This document shows positions 28,850 to 38,850 of a stretch of 64,000 nt of DNA, in pieces; the stretch's first letter is position 1; every line of letters starts with the position of its first letter. This DNA comes from an uncultured Jannaschia sp. (GTDB lineage: Bacteria; Pseudomonadota; Alphaproteobacteria; Rhodobacterales; Rhodobacteraceae). Made by a program: the position numbers and the translations under genes. The notes beneath the pieces are model-generated. The model had not been told where the DNA came from. It worked only from the letters and a program-made list of their open reading frames with translations, and ran no database searches. Location: contig NZ_CANLTQ010000001.1 of assembly GCF_947494025.1 (NCBI RefSeq), positions 558,001-622,000 on the forward strand. The letters run 5' to 3'.

Positions 28850-30529
28850 TCAGTTGTCGCCCTTGAGGGCGGCGCTGAGGATATCGCCGAGCGAGGCGCC
28901 GGAATCGGAGGACCCGAACTGCTCCACGGCCTCCTTTTCCTCGGCGATCTCGCGGGCCTTGATGGACAGGCCCAGCCGGCGGTTCTTGGAGTCGACGTTG
29001 GTCACCCGGACATCGACCTTGTCGCCCACGCCGAAGCGCTCGGGACGCTGGTCGGCCCGGTCGCGTGCCAGATCGGAGCGACGGATGAAGGACTTCATCC
29101 CCTCGTACTCGACCTCGATGCCGCCGTCCTCGATCTTCGTGACCTCGACGGTGATGATCGAGCCGCGCTTCACGCCGCCGATCGCCTCCGCATACGGGTC
29201 GCCGCCCGCGGCCTTGATGGAGAGCGAGATGCGCTCCTTCTCGGTGTCGACCTCGGAGACGACCGCCTTGACGATGTCACCCTTGCGATAGTCGCCGATC
29301 ACGTCCTCGCCGCGGCCTTCCCAGGTCAGGTCGGAGAGGTGCACCATGCCGTCGATGTCGCCCTCGAGGCCGATGAACAGACCGAACTCGGTAATGTTCT
29401 TGACCTCGCCCTCGACCGGGGTGCCCTCCGGATGGGTCTCCGCGAAGACCTCCCACGGATTGCGCATCGTCTGCTTGAGCCCGAGCGAGACACGCCGCTT
29501 GGCGGTGTCGATCTCGAGCACCATGACCTCGACCTCCTGGGAGGTGGAGACGATCTTGCCTGGATGGACGTTCTTCTTGGTCCAGGACATCTCGGAAACG
29601 TGGACCAGTCCCTCGACCCCCGGCTCCAGCTCCACGAAGGCGCCGTAATCGGTGATGTTGGTCACGCGGCCGGTATGGACCGAGTCGAGCGGGAACTTCG
29701 CGACCACGGTGTCCCACGGATCTTCCTGCAGCTGCTTCATGCCGAGGCTGATGCGGTGGGTCTCCTTGTTGATCTTGATGACCTGCACCTTCACGGTCTC
29801 GCCGATCGACAGGATCTCGCGGGGGTCGTTGACCCGGCGCCAGGCCATGTCGGTGACGTGCAGCAGGCCGTCCACACCGCCGAGATCGACGAAGGCGCCG
29901 TATTCGGTGATGTTCTTGACGACGCCGTCCACGTTCTGGCCTTCGGCAAGGTTGCCGATAACCTCGGCACGCTGCTCGGCGCGGCTCTCCTCGAGGATCG
30001 CGCGGCGCGAAACGACGATGTTGCCGCGACGGCGGTCCATCTTGAGGATCTGGAACGGCTGCTTGAGGCCCATGAGGGGACCGGCATCGCGCACGGGGCG
30101 CACGTCGACCTGGGAGCCGGGCAGGAACGCCACGGCGCCGCCGAGATCGACGGTGAAGCCGCCCTTGACGCGGCCGAAGATGGCGCCCTCGACGCGCTCT
30201 TCCTTGCCGTAGGCTTCCTCCAGACGGTCCCATGCGGCTTCGCGCCGGGCCATCTCGTGGCTGATCACGGCCTCGCCGCGGGCGTTCTCGACGTTGCGGA
30301 GGTAGACTTCCACCTCGTCGCCGACCTCGATCTCGGGCGCCTCGCCAGGCTGTGCGAATTCCTTGAGATCGACGCGGCCTTCCATCTTGTAGCCGACGTC
30401 GATGATGGCCTGCCCCGCCTCGATGGCGATGACCTTGCCCTTGACCACCGAACCCTCGTTCGGCGTGTCGATTTCGAGGCTTTCGTTCAAGAGGGCCTCG
30501 AACTCCTCCATGGATGTGTTTTGCGCCAT
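28850..30529 (-). CDS. rpsA: 30S ribosomal protein S1
   Basis: A 559-residue protein made of six S1 RNA-binding domains, the usual proteobacterial length. Repeated strands such as GKVIAIEAGQAIIDVGYKMEG, GAFVDLGGVDGLLHVTDMAW and GAFVELEPGVEGLVHVSEMSW are easily seen. It unfolds and delivers mRNA to the ribosome. The ATG has AAGGAA upstream. Unlike the common cmk-rpsA arrangement, the upstream neighbours are a dienelactone hydrolase and a DUF2130 gene with a 493-base gap. Confidence 0.98.
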   Translation of the reverse strand: MAQNTSMEEFEALLNESLEIDTPNEGSVVKGKVIAIEAGQAIIDVGYKMEGRVDLKEFAQPGEAPEIEVGDEVEVYLRNVENARGEAVISHEMARREAAWDRLEEAYGKEERVEGAIFGRVKGGFTVDLGGAVAFLPGSQVDVRPVRDAGPLMGLKQPFQILKMDRRRGNIVVSRRAILEESRAEQRAEVIGNLAEGQNVDGVVKNITEYGAFVDLGGVDGLLHVTDMAWRRVNDPREILSIGETVKVQVIKINKETHRISLGMKQLQEDPWDTVVAKFPLDSVHTGRVTNITDYGAFVELEPGVEGLVHVSEMSWTKKNVHPGKIVSTSQEVEVMVLEIDTAKRRVSLGLKQTMRNPWEVFAETHPEGTPVEGEVKNITEFGLFIGLEGDIDGMVHLSDLTWEGRGEDVIGDYRKGDIVKAVVSEVDTEKERISLSIKAAGGDPYAEAIGGVKRGSIITVEVTKIEDGGIEVEYEGMKSFIRRSDLARDRADQRPERFGVGDKVDVRVTNVDSKNRRLGLSIKAREIAEEKEAVEQFGSSDSGASLGDILSAALKGDN

Positions 30530-31022
30530 ATGGCCGGTCTATTCCTTACGCTTCATGGTTGCTGGCCGCGCGGTTGTCTCCGCCGGTCTGGGAAATTGGT
30601 CGGAAAGCGCGACGGGTCCGGCCGCTGCCGGAATGACATCGCACTGTCGGGTGACGCGCGGCTGTTATGACAAAAGCGCCCGAGGCGCAAGCGCCGGGGG
30701 AACCCGAGCCGTGACGGCAAGTGGCCGCTCGCTGACGCGACAGCAGTCGGCCCGACCCTGCCGGACGCAGCAGGGGCGCGGCCTTCATGCAAAGTGGCGG
30801 TCGTTCGGAGCGCTGCAGCCTGCTTCTCTGGACGGCCGTCGGCTTCTTACGGACGCGCCGCGGGATCCATCCGCGGCATCCAGTCCTCTTGGACCGGCGC
30901 GATCCTCGCCTCGCTCTCGACCGGAATCTTTCCGGAAGCCGGGTGCCGGATCCCAACCTCGTCGGGATCGCGGTCACCGCGAGCCTCGCAGTCGCGCGCG
31001 CGGGAACAGTTCGGCCGACGCC
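30530..31022. other. 493-base leader region upstream of rpsA
   Basis: No open frame here looks like a gene: translations in all frames are Arg/Pro/Ser-rich without recognisable motifs or good ribosome binding sites. The stretch should hold the rpsA promoter and leader, plus the overlapping hairpins at 30676-30695. Confidence 0.6.
30676..30695 (-). promoter_or_regulatory. Overlapping alternative hairpins before rpsA
   Basis: On the minus transcript, segment 30684-30688 can pair with 30691-30695 (stem closing a CUUG loop) or with 30676-30680 (three-base loop). The second option is followed at once by TTTTG, as in an intrinsic terminator. It lies about 147 bases before the rpsA start. This could be the terminator of the cmk-DUF2130-hydrolase transcript or an attenuator; the stems are short, so chance is possible. 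Confidence 0.35.
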
Positions 31023-31706
31023 TCAGGTAAGATAGCCGGCGAGGAAACTGTCGACGGCGGACCGGGTCCGGTTCGCGGACCGCTCGACATAGCCCATCCC
31101 TTCGCCGTCACCGGGATTGGCCGGATCGGTGAAGGCGTGGCCGGTCTGACCGAAGCAAAGCGCGTGCCAATCCGGCGAGTTCGCCTCCAGTTCCCTGGTC
31201 ATCGCCTCGAAGTCGGCCGGTTTCGCCAGCGGGTCGTTCCAGCCGTGGCACAGAAGCACGGGCGGCATCGACCGCGTCTCGAAGGGGGGCCTGTCGTAGA
31301 TCCCATGCATCGAGACCGCCGCGTCGAGCGCGCCCGACCGCGCGAGGTCGAGAACCGCCTTGCCGCCGAAGCAGAACCCCATCGCGCCGACCTTGCCGCC
31401 CCGGTCCCGCACCTCGTCGAGCGCGGCCTTCGTGCGCAGGAGAAGGGTCTCGCGGTCGTCGTTCAGCTCGCCCATCGCCGCGCTGGCCTCGTCGGCATCG
31501 GCGGTCGTCCAGCCGTCGCCGTAATAGTCGACGCCGAGCACCTCGTAGCCCAGCCCTGCGAAACGGTCGCACTGCGCCATCTCGAACTTCCGCAGCCCCA
31601 TGAAGGCCGGAACGACCAGAAGAGCCGCGCCGTTGGGCGTTTCCGGCCAGGCGCGGTAGCCCAGCATCCGCCGGTCCCCGGCCGCGTAGTCGTGGCGTTC
31701 ACCCAT
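31023..31706 (-). CDS. Dienelactone hydrolase family protein
   Basis: A 227-residue alpha/beta hydrolase. The nucleophile elbow is GFCFGG with Cys, as in dienelactone hydrolases; the acid is in CHGWNDPLA and the histidine in TGHAFTD. The natural substrate is unknown. Its start overlaps the end of the DUF2130 gene by eight bases. Confidence 0.92.
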   Translation of the reverse strand: MGERHDYAAGDRRMLGYRAWPETPNGAALLVVPAFMGLRKFEMAQCDRFAGLGYEVLGVDYYGDGWTTADADEASAAMGELNDDRETLLLRTKAALDEVRDRGGKVGAMGFCFGGKAVLDLARSGALDAAVSMHGIYDRPPFETRSMPPVLLCHGWNDPLAKPADFEAMTRELEANSPDWHALCFGQTGHAFTDPANPGDGEGMGYVERSANRTRSAVDSFLAGYLT

Positions 31707-32922
31707 TCTCGTCTCCCTCGAGCAGTTCGGGCTCCAGCGCCGCGATCTCCGCGACAGCCGCGCCGGCGATGCCCTTCACGTCGCCGTACATCCCCATCAT
31801 CGCCGCCATGGCCTTGTCCAGCGACTTCTCGCGGATCGCCCATTGCGCGGTCATCTGCTTCTTCTCCTTCAGGAGGGCGGACTGCATCGCCTCGAACGGC
31901 TCGACCACGGCCTCCATCCGGGCGCGGAATTCCGGCCCCGTGAGGTAGTCGTAGAGCATCTCCGTCTTGGTGGCCTGTCCTTCCCGCGCGCCCCGCGTCT
32001 CGGCCACGCGCAGCAGGCCCTCACGGAGGACATGCGCGAGCGGCACCGCGTAGCGGGGCGCGGCGATCCAGACGCCGTCGAGCATGGCGAAGCTCGCGAT
32101 CCCGTCGGGGCGGGCCTGCGAGGTCAGAACGGCGACATCCGCGCCCGCCGCGCGCATGTCCTCCCGCAGCTTCGGCAGCCAGTCGCGCGAGAAGTTCGCG
32201 GTGCGCTTCGACTCCCACAGGATCGCGCCCGCCTCCCCCGCGACGCTTCGGACGCGCTGAACGCAATCGGCGCCGCGCGCGCCCTTGCCGACCGGGGCGA
32301 TCTCGTCGGACGGAAAAGCCGCGCCGAGCTGTTCCTCGAGCAAAACCTCCGCGGCCTCGCCCTGCAATTGCTGGCTGCCCTGTTCCATCTTCTTCTGCAG
32401 CGTCTCGATCTGGCGGCGCAGCACGTCCATCTGCTGGTCCTTCTCCACCAGTTTCAGGCGCGCGGCATCCTCGACGGTGCGGAGCCGTTCGGTGGCGAGT
32501 GCCTCGGCCTCGGCGGCGAGCTTTACGCGGGCGGCTTCCGTCGCGGCGGCAACCTGTTTCCGGATGGTGAGGTCCATCTCGCGCTCGCGGTCGGCGAGTG
32601 CCGCCTCGCGCTCCATCGCCGCGGCCTGCGCCTTCTGCGCCTCGACGAGCTTGGCCTCGCGCTGCGCCTCGCGTGCCCGGATCCGGGCAAGCTCGGCCTC
32701 GCGCGCCGCCTCGGCCTCGCGCAGCTCCGCCAGCTTGCCGGCCTGCTCCGCCACGGCGCGTTCCACGGCCTTCGCCTCGATGAACCGTTTCTGCTCGGCG
32801 AGCGCGGCGGCCTGCCGCTCGGCGGCTTCCTTGCGGGTCGCCTCCAGCAGCGGGCCGGCGAGCGACTCGGTGAGCGGGATCTCGGAGGAACAACTCGGGC
32901 ATAGAATCTTGGGATCGGTCAT
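31699..32922 (-). CDS. DUF2130 coiled-coil protein with nuclease-like domain
   Basis: A 407-residue protein. It starts MTDPKILCPSCSSEIPLTES with one CxxC pair, then residues 30-220 are a long charged Ala/Glu/Arg coiled coil. The C-terminal DUF2130 domain reads EEQLGAAFPSDEIAPVGKGARGADCVQ, ILWESKRTANFSRDWLPKL and AGADVAVLTSQ. The acidic residues and the WESK motif resemble a PD-(D/E)xK nuclease core. The biological role is unknown. The ATG at 32922 excludes an implausible upstream extension into cmk. Confidence 0.82.
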   Translation of the reverse strand: MTDPKILCPSCSSEIPLTESLAGPLLEATRKEAAERQAAALAEQKRFIEAKAVERAVAEQAGKLAELREAEAAREAELARIRAREAQREAKLVEAQKAQAAAMEREAALADREREMDLTIRKQVAAATEAARVKLAAEAEALATERLRTVEDAARLKLVEKDQQMDVLRRQIETLQKKMEQGSQQLQGEAAEVLLEEQLGAAFPSDEIAPVGKGARGADCVQRVRSVAGEAGAILWESKRTANFSRDWLPKLREDMRAAGADVAVLTSQARPDGIASFAMLDGVWIAAPRYAVPLAHVLREGLLRVAETRGAREGQATKTEMLYDYLTGPEFRARMEAVVEPFEAMQSALLKEKKQMTAQWAIREKSLDKAMAAMMGMYGDVKGIAGAAVAEIAALEPELLEGDENG

Positions 32923-32972
32923 GGCGACTTGCTGCCCCAGCGTCGCAGCGGGAGCAAGCGAAGGAGGCGCGC

Positions 32973-33590
32973 TCAGACCCGCCCGGTGCGCCGGGTCTCG
33001 ATCGCGGCGATGGCCGCGCGGGTCGCGTCGGCCGCCGACAGCTCGGATGTGTCGATCAGCACGGCGTCCTCCGCGGCGCAAAGCGGCGCCTCGGCCCGCC
33101 CCATGTCGCGGGCGTCGCGGGCGAGCACGTCCTCCAGCACCTCAGCGCGGGTCACCTCCACCCCGCGCGCGGCCAGCTCCGCGAAGCGCCGTTCGGCGCG
33201 GATTTCGGGCGAAGCGGTGACGTAGAGCTTGGCCTCGGCTTCCGGACAGATCACCGTGCCGATGTCGCGCCCGTCGAGCACCGCGCCCCCCTCGGACCGG
33301 GCGAAGCCGCGCTGGAACCCGACGAGCGCCGCCCGCACCGCGGGCAGGACCGCGACCCGGCTGGCGGCGGCGGCCACGTCCTGCCCCCGCAACCCGGGAT
33401 CGAGCAGGTCTTCGGGCGACAGCGCCTCCGCCGCCGCGAGGGGATCCTCGCCCCGCAGCGTCCGCGCGCCCACCGCCCGGTAAAGGAGCCCGGTGTCGAG
33501 ATGGCGGAACCCGAAATGCTCGGCCACCGCCCGGCTTACCGTACCCTTGCCGGCCGCCGCCGGCCCGTCGATCGCGATCGTGAAGATCAA
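32973..33590 (-). CDS. cmk: Cytidylate kinase
   Basis: A 205-residue kinase that phosphorylates CMP and d[30 protein letters not shown] contains the P-loop; [11 protein letters not shown] and [23 protein letters not shown] are the CMP-binding and family motifs. The start is a TTG sharing bases with the TGA of the upstream GFA gene (TTGA overlap); the resulting N-terminus matches the family exactly. Confidence 0.95.
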   Translation of the reverse strand: MIFTIAIDGPAAAGKGTVSRAVAEHFGFRHLDTGLLYRAVGARTLRGEDPLAAAEALSPEDLLDPGLRGQDVAAAASRVAVLPAVRAALVGFQRGFARSEGGAVLDGRDIGTVICPEAEAKLYVTASPEIRAERRFAELAARGVEVTRAEVLEDVLARDARDMGRAEAPLCAAEDAVLIDTSELSAADATRAAIAAIETRRTGRV

Positions 33591-33994
33591 GTGTCCACCT
33601 TTGTCGTAAGCGTCGGGTCGCCTTCCGGCACCTGCCGCTCCTCTTCGGGAATCGTGTACCAGTCGCCTTTCTGTCGGCAGAAAATGTGTCCGACCAGCGC
33701 CAGCCCCGTCGGCTTGTCGATCGCGCCCGCCATGATCGAGAGGTTCGTGCCCGGTCCGTCCCAGAACAGGTTCGCCCCGCAGGTCGGGCAGAATCCCCGT
33801 CGCGCGACGTCGGAGGACTGGAACCAGCGAACCTCCCCCGTGATGGCGATGGCGTGCCGGGGGGCCGAGGTCGCGGCGACGTAGTTGCCGCTGTGACGCT
33901 GACACTGTTCGCAATGGCAGGCGACGACGGGGCGCATCCGGCCCGTCACCGTGAACCTGACCTGTCCACAAAGGCAGCCGCCCGTCCGAGCCAT
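33587..33994 (-). CDS. GFA/Mss4-like zinc protein
   Basis: A 135-residue protein of the GFA family (glutathione-dependent formaldehyde-activating enzyme fold). Zinc ligands are in [19 protein letters not shown] and [11 protein letters not shown]. Most members have unproven activity, so the family name should not be read as function. It is coupled to cmk by a four-base TTGA overlap and lies between cmk and aroA. Confidence 0.9.
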   Translation of the reverse strand: MARTGGCLCGQVRFTVTGRMRPVVACHCEQCQRHSGNYVAATSAPRHAIAITGEVRWFQSSDVARRGFCPTCGANLFWDGPGTNLSIMAGAIDKPTGLALVGHIFCRQKGDWYTIPEEERQVPEGDPTLTTKVDT

Positions 33995-34103
33995 TCACAA
34001 TCTCCCATACCCTCATCGTCACGGTAGCGGCGACGCGCGGGCACGTCCACGCCCGGCCGACGGGGCGCAACGCCATCGCTCCGATCGGGCCACGCCGGAC
34101 GGC

Positions 34104-35438
34104 TTACCGAAACGACGCGCCCAGCGTCTCCATCAGATCGCGGAAGACGGGAAAGGAGGTCGCGATAGGGGTGGCATCGTCCACGGTGATCGGGTCCCGC
34201 GCGGCGAGGCCGGCGCACAGGAAGCTCATGGCGATGCGATGGTCGAGATGCACGGCCACCATGGCGCCGCCCGGCACGCCGCCCGGGCCGCGGCCATCGA
34301 CCTCCCACCAGTCGGCGCCGTCGCGCACCGCCACGCCGCAATCGCGCAGCCCCGCGGCCATGGCGTCGATCCGGTCGCATTCCTTGACGCGCAACTCGGC
34401 CACGCCGCGCATCACGGTCGTCCCCGCCGCATGGGCCGCGACGACGGAAAGGATGGGATATTCGTCGATCATGCTGGCCGCGCGGGTGGGCGGCACCTCG
34501 ATCCCCTTCATATCGGGCGAGAAGCGGGCGCGAAGGTCGGCGACCGGCTCGCCTCCCTCCTCGCGCGGGTTCTCGTAGACGAGATCCGCGCCCATCTCGC
34601 GCAGCGTCTCGAACAGGCCGGCGCGGGTCGGGTTCAGCCCGATATTCGGCACCAGCACGTCGGAGCCCGGCACGATCAGCGCGGCACAGACCGGAAAGGC
34701 CGCGGAAGACGGGTCGCGCGGCACCGCGATCGTCTGCGGCGCGAGCTCGGGGCGGCCGACCAGCGTGATCTCCCGCCCGTCCGACGTGTCCCGCACGGCG
34801 ATCTCGGCGCCGAAGCCCGCGAGCATCCGCTCGCTGTGGTCGCGGGTGGCCTCGCGCTCGACCACCACCGTTTCGCCCGGCGCGTTGAGCCCGGCGAGGA
34901 GCACCGCCGACTTGACCTGCGCCGAGGGCACGGGCGTCGCGTAGCGCACCGGCACCGGGGTGGACGCGCCCACGACCGTCATCGGCAGCCGCCCCCCCGA
35001 GCGCCCGTGCGCCACCGCGCCGAACTTCGCGAGCGGATCGGTCACCCGCGCCATCGGGCGCTTCCGGAGGCTCGCATCGCCGGTATAGGTCACCGCGAAG
35101 CCGTGCGTCGCCGCGGCCCCCATGAGAAGGCGCACGCCGGTTCCGGAATTGCCGCAATCGATCACGCCCTCCGGCTCCATCAGGCCGCCGACGCCGACGC
35201 CGTGGACGACCCAGGTCTCGCCCTCCTTCTCCACCGAGGCGCCGAAGGCCCGCATCGCCCGCCCGGTGTCGAGCACGTCCTGTCCCTCGAGAAGGCCGGT
35301 GATCCGCGTCTCGCCCACGGCCATCGCGCCGAGGATCAGGCTGCGGTGGCTGATCGACTTGTCGCCGGGGACATGCGCCGTGCCCGAGAGCGGGCCGGCG
35401 GTGGCGGCGGTGAGGGGCGTGGCGGGGCCGTGGCTCAT
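34104..35438 (-). CDS. aroA: 3-phosphoshikimate 1-carboxyvinyltransferase
   Basis: A 444-residue EPSP synthase of the shikimate pathway. The phosphate/PEP motif [14 protein letters not shown] is at about 23-36. [15 protein letters not shown] keeps Gly at the position where glyphosate-tolerant forms carry Ala, and [16 protein letters not shown] with [13 protein letters not shown] closes the active site. It is the first gene of the minus-strand run to cmk, with a 109-base gap before the GFA gene. Confidence 0.96.
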   Translation of the reverse strand: MSHGPATPLTAATAGPLSGTAHVPGDKSISHRSLILGAMAVGETRITGLLEGQDVLDTGRAMRAFGASVEKEGETWVVHGVGVGGLMEPEGVIDCGNSGTGVRLLMGAAATHGFAVTYTGDASLRKRPMARVTDPLAKFGAVAHGRSGGRLPMTVVGASTPVPVRYATPVPSAQVKSAVLLAGLNAPGETVVVEREATRDHSERMLAGFGAEIAVRDTSDGREITLVGRPELAPQTIAVPRDPSSAAFPVCAALIVPGSDVLVPNIGLNPTRAGLFETLREMGADLVYENPREEGGEPVADLRARFSPDMKGIEVPPTRAASMIDEYPILSVVAAHAAGTTVMRGVAELRVKECDRIDAMAAGLRDCGVAVRDGADWWEVDGRGPGGVPGGAMVAVHLDHRIAMSFLCAGLAARDPITVDDATPIATSFPVFRDLMETLGASFR

Positions 35439-35537
35439 GTCTCTCTCCTCGGGGTCGCAGGCGACCTATCCCGCGCGGCCCCGCGCGTCCATTCCGCCGC
35501 AGGTGCATTCTGGCCGGAACCCGTCTATTTCCCCCCC

Positions 35538-36581
35538 ATGAGACGCCGCTCCTTTCTCGGTCTCGCCGCCCTGCTCGGCGTCGGGGCCTGCGCCGCCAGA
35601 GAGGTCACGGCGGGCAACCGCTACTATTCCGGTCCCGTCAGCGACCATTTCGACGGCTCGAAGTTCTTCAACCCCGACGGCATGCGGACCCGCAGCTTCC
35701 GCGAGCTTCTCCGCTGGCAGACCTCCGGCGGCCGGCAGGACTGGCCCGACCACGTGCCCGTAACGCAAACCGTGCCGGAGGCGCGCGTCGCGGGCCTGCG
35801 CGTCACCTTCATCGGGCAGGCGACGAGCCTGATCCAGGCGGGCGGACTCAACATCCTGTCCGATCCGATCCTTTCGAAACATGCGAGCCCGGTGCAGTTC
35901 GCGGGCCCCGCCCGCGTCGCCGCGCCGGGCGTGGCCTTCGAGGATCTGCCGCCCATCGACCTCGTCGTGCTGAGCCACAACCACTACGACCACATGGACA
36001 TGCCGACGCTGCGCCGCCTGCACGAACGCGACCGCGTGCCGGTGGTGACGCCGCTCGGCAACGACACGATCCTTCACGGCGCGATCCCGGATCTCGACGT
36101 GCGGGTGGGCGACTGGGAGGACGTGTTCCAGGTCGGCGGCGCGACGGTGCGGCTCCTGCAATGCCATCACTGGAGCGCGCGGGGGCTGAGCGACCGGCGC
36201 GACGCGCTGTGGTGCTCCTTCGCCGTGGAAACGCCGGCGGGCCGCGTGCTGGTCATGGGCGACACCGCCTTCGACGGTGGGCGCCCCTACGAGGTCGCCG
36301 CGCGGCACGGCCCCTACCGCCTGGCGCTCATCCCGATCGGGGCCTACGCGCCGCGCTGGTACATGGCGCCGCAGCATCAGGATCCGGCGGAGGCCGTCGC
36401 GGGGTTCCGCCTGTCCTCGGCCGACTACGCGCTCGCGCAGCATTGGGGGACGTTCCAGCTGACCGACGAGGCGCGCAACGATCCGGTGATCGAGCTGCAC
36501 AAGGAACTGGCGAAGGCGGGGATCGCGGAGGACCTGTTCCGCGCCGTCCCACCCGGCACGGTCTGGGACCTGCCCGCCTGA
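35538..36581 (+). CDS. Metallo-beta-lactamase-fold hydrolase, probable lipoprotein
   Basis: A 347-residue MBL-fold protein of the UlaG/NAPE-PLD-like branch. The metal motif is LSHNHYDHMD, with later ligands in LLQCHHWSARG, VMGDTAFDG and the C-terminal LAQHWGTFQL. The N-terminus MRRRSFLGLAALLGVGAC looks like a signal peptide with a lipobox ending in Cys18; two to three Arg at the start leave a Tat route possible. It is convergent with trmB, only seven bases apart. Confidence 0.85.
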   Translation: MRRRSFLGLAALLGVGACAAREVTAGNRYYSGPVSDHFDGSKFFNPDGMRTRSFRELLRWQTSGGRQDWPDHVPVTQTVPEARVAGLRVTFIGQATSLIQAGGLNILSDPILSKHASPVQFAGPARVAAPGVAFEDLPPIDLVVLSHNHYDHMDMPTLRRLHERDRVPVVTPLGNDTILHGAIPDLDVRVGDWEDVFQVGGATVRLLQCHHWSARGLSDRRDALWCSFAVETPAGRVLVMGDTAFDGGRPYEVAARHGPYRLALIPIGAYAPRWYMAPQHQDPAEAVAGFRLSSADYALAQHWGTFQLTDEARNDPVIELHKELAKAGIAEDLFRAVPPGTVWDLPA

Positions 36582-36588
36582 CCCCGGC

Positions 36589-37299
36589 TCAGTCCCGCCG
36601 GAAGGTCAGGTAATGCGGAACCCGCCCCTCGCGGACGGCCTTCGCCTCGTAGCGCGTCCGGGTCCAGTCCTTCCATGGCTCCCGCCAGTCCGCCGGCCCC
36701 TCGGCCAGCCATGTGAATCCGTGACGCGGCACCTCTTCCAGCGTCTGGCGGACGTAGTCGGGGATGTCCGTCGCCACGCGAAAGATCGCGCCGGGCTTCA
36801 GAACCTGCGCCAGCGGCTTCAGATGCTCGGCCGTCACGAAGCGGCGACGGTGGTGGCGCGCCTTGGGCCACGGGTCGGGATAGAGCAGGAACGCCCGCGC
36901 GATCGACGAAGGCGGCAGCACGTCGAACAGATCGCGCACGTCGTCGGGATGGATGCGGACGTTTCCCGCCTCCGCCTGCCGCAGGAGGCCCAACAGCTTC
37001 GCCACGCCGTTGATGTAGGGCTCCGCGCCGATCAGGCCGATCCCGGGATTTCGGGCCGCCTGATGCACGAGATGCTCGCCACCGCCGAAGCCGATCTCCA
37101 GCCAGACCTCGCGCCCGCCGAAGACGACGTCGAGGTCGAGCGGCTGCCGCGCCGGGTTGGCCTCCCAGCTCACCGGTCCCGGCGCGTAGCTGGCAAGGTC
37201 CTCCTCCAGATAGGCCTGCTGGCTCGCCTTCAGGTGCTTGCCCTTCAGGCGGCCGTAGAAATTCCGGTGCGGGCGCTCGGGCGCGGATCTGTCCGTCAT
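36589..37299 (-). CDS. trmB: tRNA (guanine-N7-)-methyltransferase
   Basis: A 236-residue Rossmann-fold methyltransferase making m7G46 in tRNA. The SAM site is WLEIGFGGGEHLVHQA; LLYPDPWPKARHHRRRFV is the family catalytic signature. Its start overlaps the purK stop by four bases (ATGA), giving the coupled order purE-purK-trmB. Confidence 0.95.
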   Translation of the reverse strand: MTDRSAPERPHRNFYGRLKGKHLKASQQAYLEEDLASYAPGPVSWEANPARQPLDLDVVFGGREVWLEIGFGGGEHLVHQAARNPGIGLIGAEPYINGVAKLLGLLRQAEAGNVRIHPDDVRDLFDVLPPSSIARAFLLYPDPWPKARHHRRRFVTAEHLKPLAQVLKPGAIFRVATDIPDYVRQTLEEVPRHGFTWLAEGPADWREPWKDWTRTRYEAKAVREGRVPHYLTFRRD

Positions 37300-38357
37300 C
37301 GACCGACGAGGCGGTTGACATGGCCCATCTTGCGGCCCGCCCGCGTCTCGGCCTTGCCGTAGAGATGCACCTGACGTCCGGGCGCGGCGAGATGGTCCGG
37401 CAGGCGGTCCATGTCGTCCCCGATCAGGTTCTCCATCACCACGTCCGCGTGCCGCGCGCCATCGCCGAGCGGCAGACCTGCGACGGCGCGGATATGCTGC
37501 TCGAACTGATCCACGGCGCAGCCGAGCTGCGTCCAGTGGCCGGAATTGTGGACGCGGGGCGCGATCTCGTTGACCACGAGGCCGTTCCCGGTGACGAAAA
37601 GCTCCACCCCCATCACACCCACGTAATCAAGCGCGTTGAGGATGCGGCCCGCGAGAAGCGCGGCGTCGGTGCGGAGGCTTGCGGACAGGATCGCCGGCAC
37701 GGTCGTCGTGCGCAGGATGCCGCCCGCGTGGACGTTCTCGCCCGGATCGAAGCAGACGACCTCGCCGGAAGGCCCGCGCGCGGCGATGACGCTGACCTCG
37801 CGTTCGAAGGCGACGAAGCCCTCGAGGATCGCGTCGGCCCCGGCCATCTCCGCGAAGGCGTCCCGCGCGGCGGCCGGACCGTCGATCCGGACCTGCCCCT
37901 TGCCGTCGTAGCCCAGCCGCCGGGTCTTCAGGATCGCCGGCGTCCCGAGCGCGTCGAGCGCCGCTCGCAGCGCCGCAAGGTCGGGGATGTCCCGGAACGG
38001 GGCAACCCCAAGTCCGAGCCCTTCGAGGAAGGTCTTTTCCGTCAGCCGGTCCTGACTCACCGCCAGCGCCTCCACCCCCGGCCGGATCGGGGCCAGCGCG
38101 CCGATCAGGTCGAGCGCGTTCGCGGGCACGTTCTCGAACTCGAAGGTCACGACATCGACCGACCCGGCGAAGGCGCGCAGGGCGGCCATGTCCTCGTAGC
38201 CCGCGCGGGTATGGGCGTGCGCCACATCCGCCGCCGGCGCGTCGCCGGGCTCGTAGACATGACTGCGGTAGCCGAGCCGGCTGGCCGCGACGGAAAGCAT
38301 CCGGCCCAGCTGTCCGCCGCCGAGGATGCCGATCGTGGCGCCGGGGGCGAGGCTCAT
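37296..38357 (-). CDS. purK: N5-carboxyaminoimidazole ribonucleotide synthase
   Basis: A 353-residue ATP-grasp enzyme of purine synthesis. It begins [38 protein letters not shown] is the nucleotide-binding loop and [25 protein letters not shown] the metal/substrate site. It overlaps purE upstream and trmB downstream by four bases each. An in-frame ATG 14 codons earlier lies within purE and is unlikely. Confidence 0.96.
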   Translation of the reverse strand: MSLAPGATIGILGGGQLGRMLSVAASRLGYRSHVYEPGDAPAADVAHAHTRAGYEDMAALRAFAGSVDVVTFEFENVPANALDLIGALAPIRPGVEALAVSQDRLTEKTFLEGLGLGVAPFRDIPDLAALRAALDALGTPAILKTRRLGYDGKGQVRIDGPAAARDAFAEMAGADAILEGFVAFEREVSVIAARGPSGEVVCFDPGENVHAGGILRTTTVPAILSASLRTDAALLAGRILNALDYVGVMGVELFVTGNGLVVNEIAPRVHNSGHWTQLGCAVDQFEQHIRAVAGLPLGDGARHADVVMENLIGDDMDRLPDHLAAPGRQVHLYGKAETRAGRKMGHVNRLVGR

Positions 38358-38839
38358 TCCGGCACCTCCGGGATCGACGCGCTGAGCGCGGCGCGCCACT
38401 CATCAATGCGCCGCGCCAGATCCGCGTCCGAGAGCGCGAGGATCTGCGCGGCCATCAGCCCCGCATTCGCCGCGCCCGCGGATCCGATCGCCATCGTCGC
38501 CACGGGAAAGCCGCGGGGCATCTGCACGATGGAATAGAGCGAATCGACCCCGGACAGCGCCTTGGTCTGTACCGGCACGCCGATCACCGGGATCCGCGTC
38601 TTCGACGCCATCATGCCGGGCAGATGCGCCGCGCCGCCCGCCCCGGCCACGATGACCTTTAGGCCACGCGAAGCTGCGTCCCGGCCGTAGGACCAGAGCC
38701 GGTCCGGCGTGCGATGCGCGGAGACGATGCGTGCCTCGTGGGCCACGCCGAGCTCGTCCAGGATGTCGGCCGCGGCCTTCATCGTCGGCCAGTCGGAGGT
38801 CGAGCCCATGATGATCCCCACGGGCGGAGCGTCTGTCAT
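38354..38839 (-). CDS. purE: N5-CAIR mutase
   Basis: A 161-residue class I Pur[17 protein letters not shown] is the phosphate-binding N-terminus, VSAHRTPDR carries the active-site His, and [14 protein letters not shown] and [11 protein letters not shown] complete the site. It converts N5-CAIR from PurK to CAIR. It precedes and overlaps purK. Confidence 0.97.
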   Translation of the reverse strand: MTDAPPVGIIMGSTSDWPTMKAAADILDELGVAHEARIVSAHRTPDRLWSYGRDAASRGLKVIVAGAGGAAHLPGMMASKTRIPVIGVPVQTKALSGVDSLYSIVQMPRGFPVATMAIGSAGAANAGLMAAQILALSDADLARRIDEWRAALSASIPEVPE

Positions 38840-38850
38840 GCCGGAATCCC

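Noticed and set aside
28673-30670. 665-codon open frame opposite rpsA
   Set aside because: It is antisense to rpsA; its apparent repeats only mirror the S1 repeats.
30546-30977. 143-codon frame in the rpsA upstream gap
   Set aside because: It has no ribosome binding site or recognisable motif, and composition typical of non-coding GC-rich frames.
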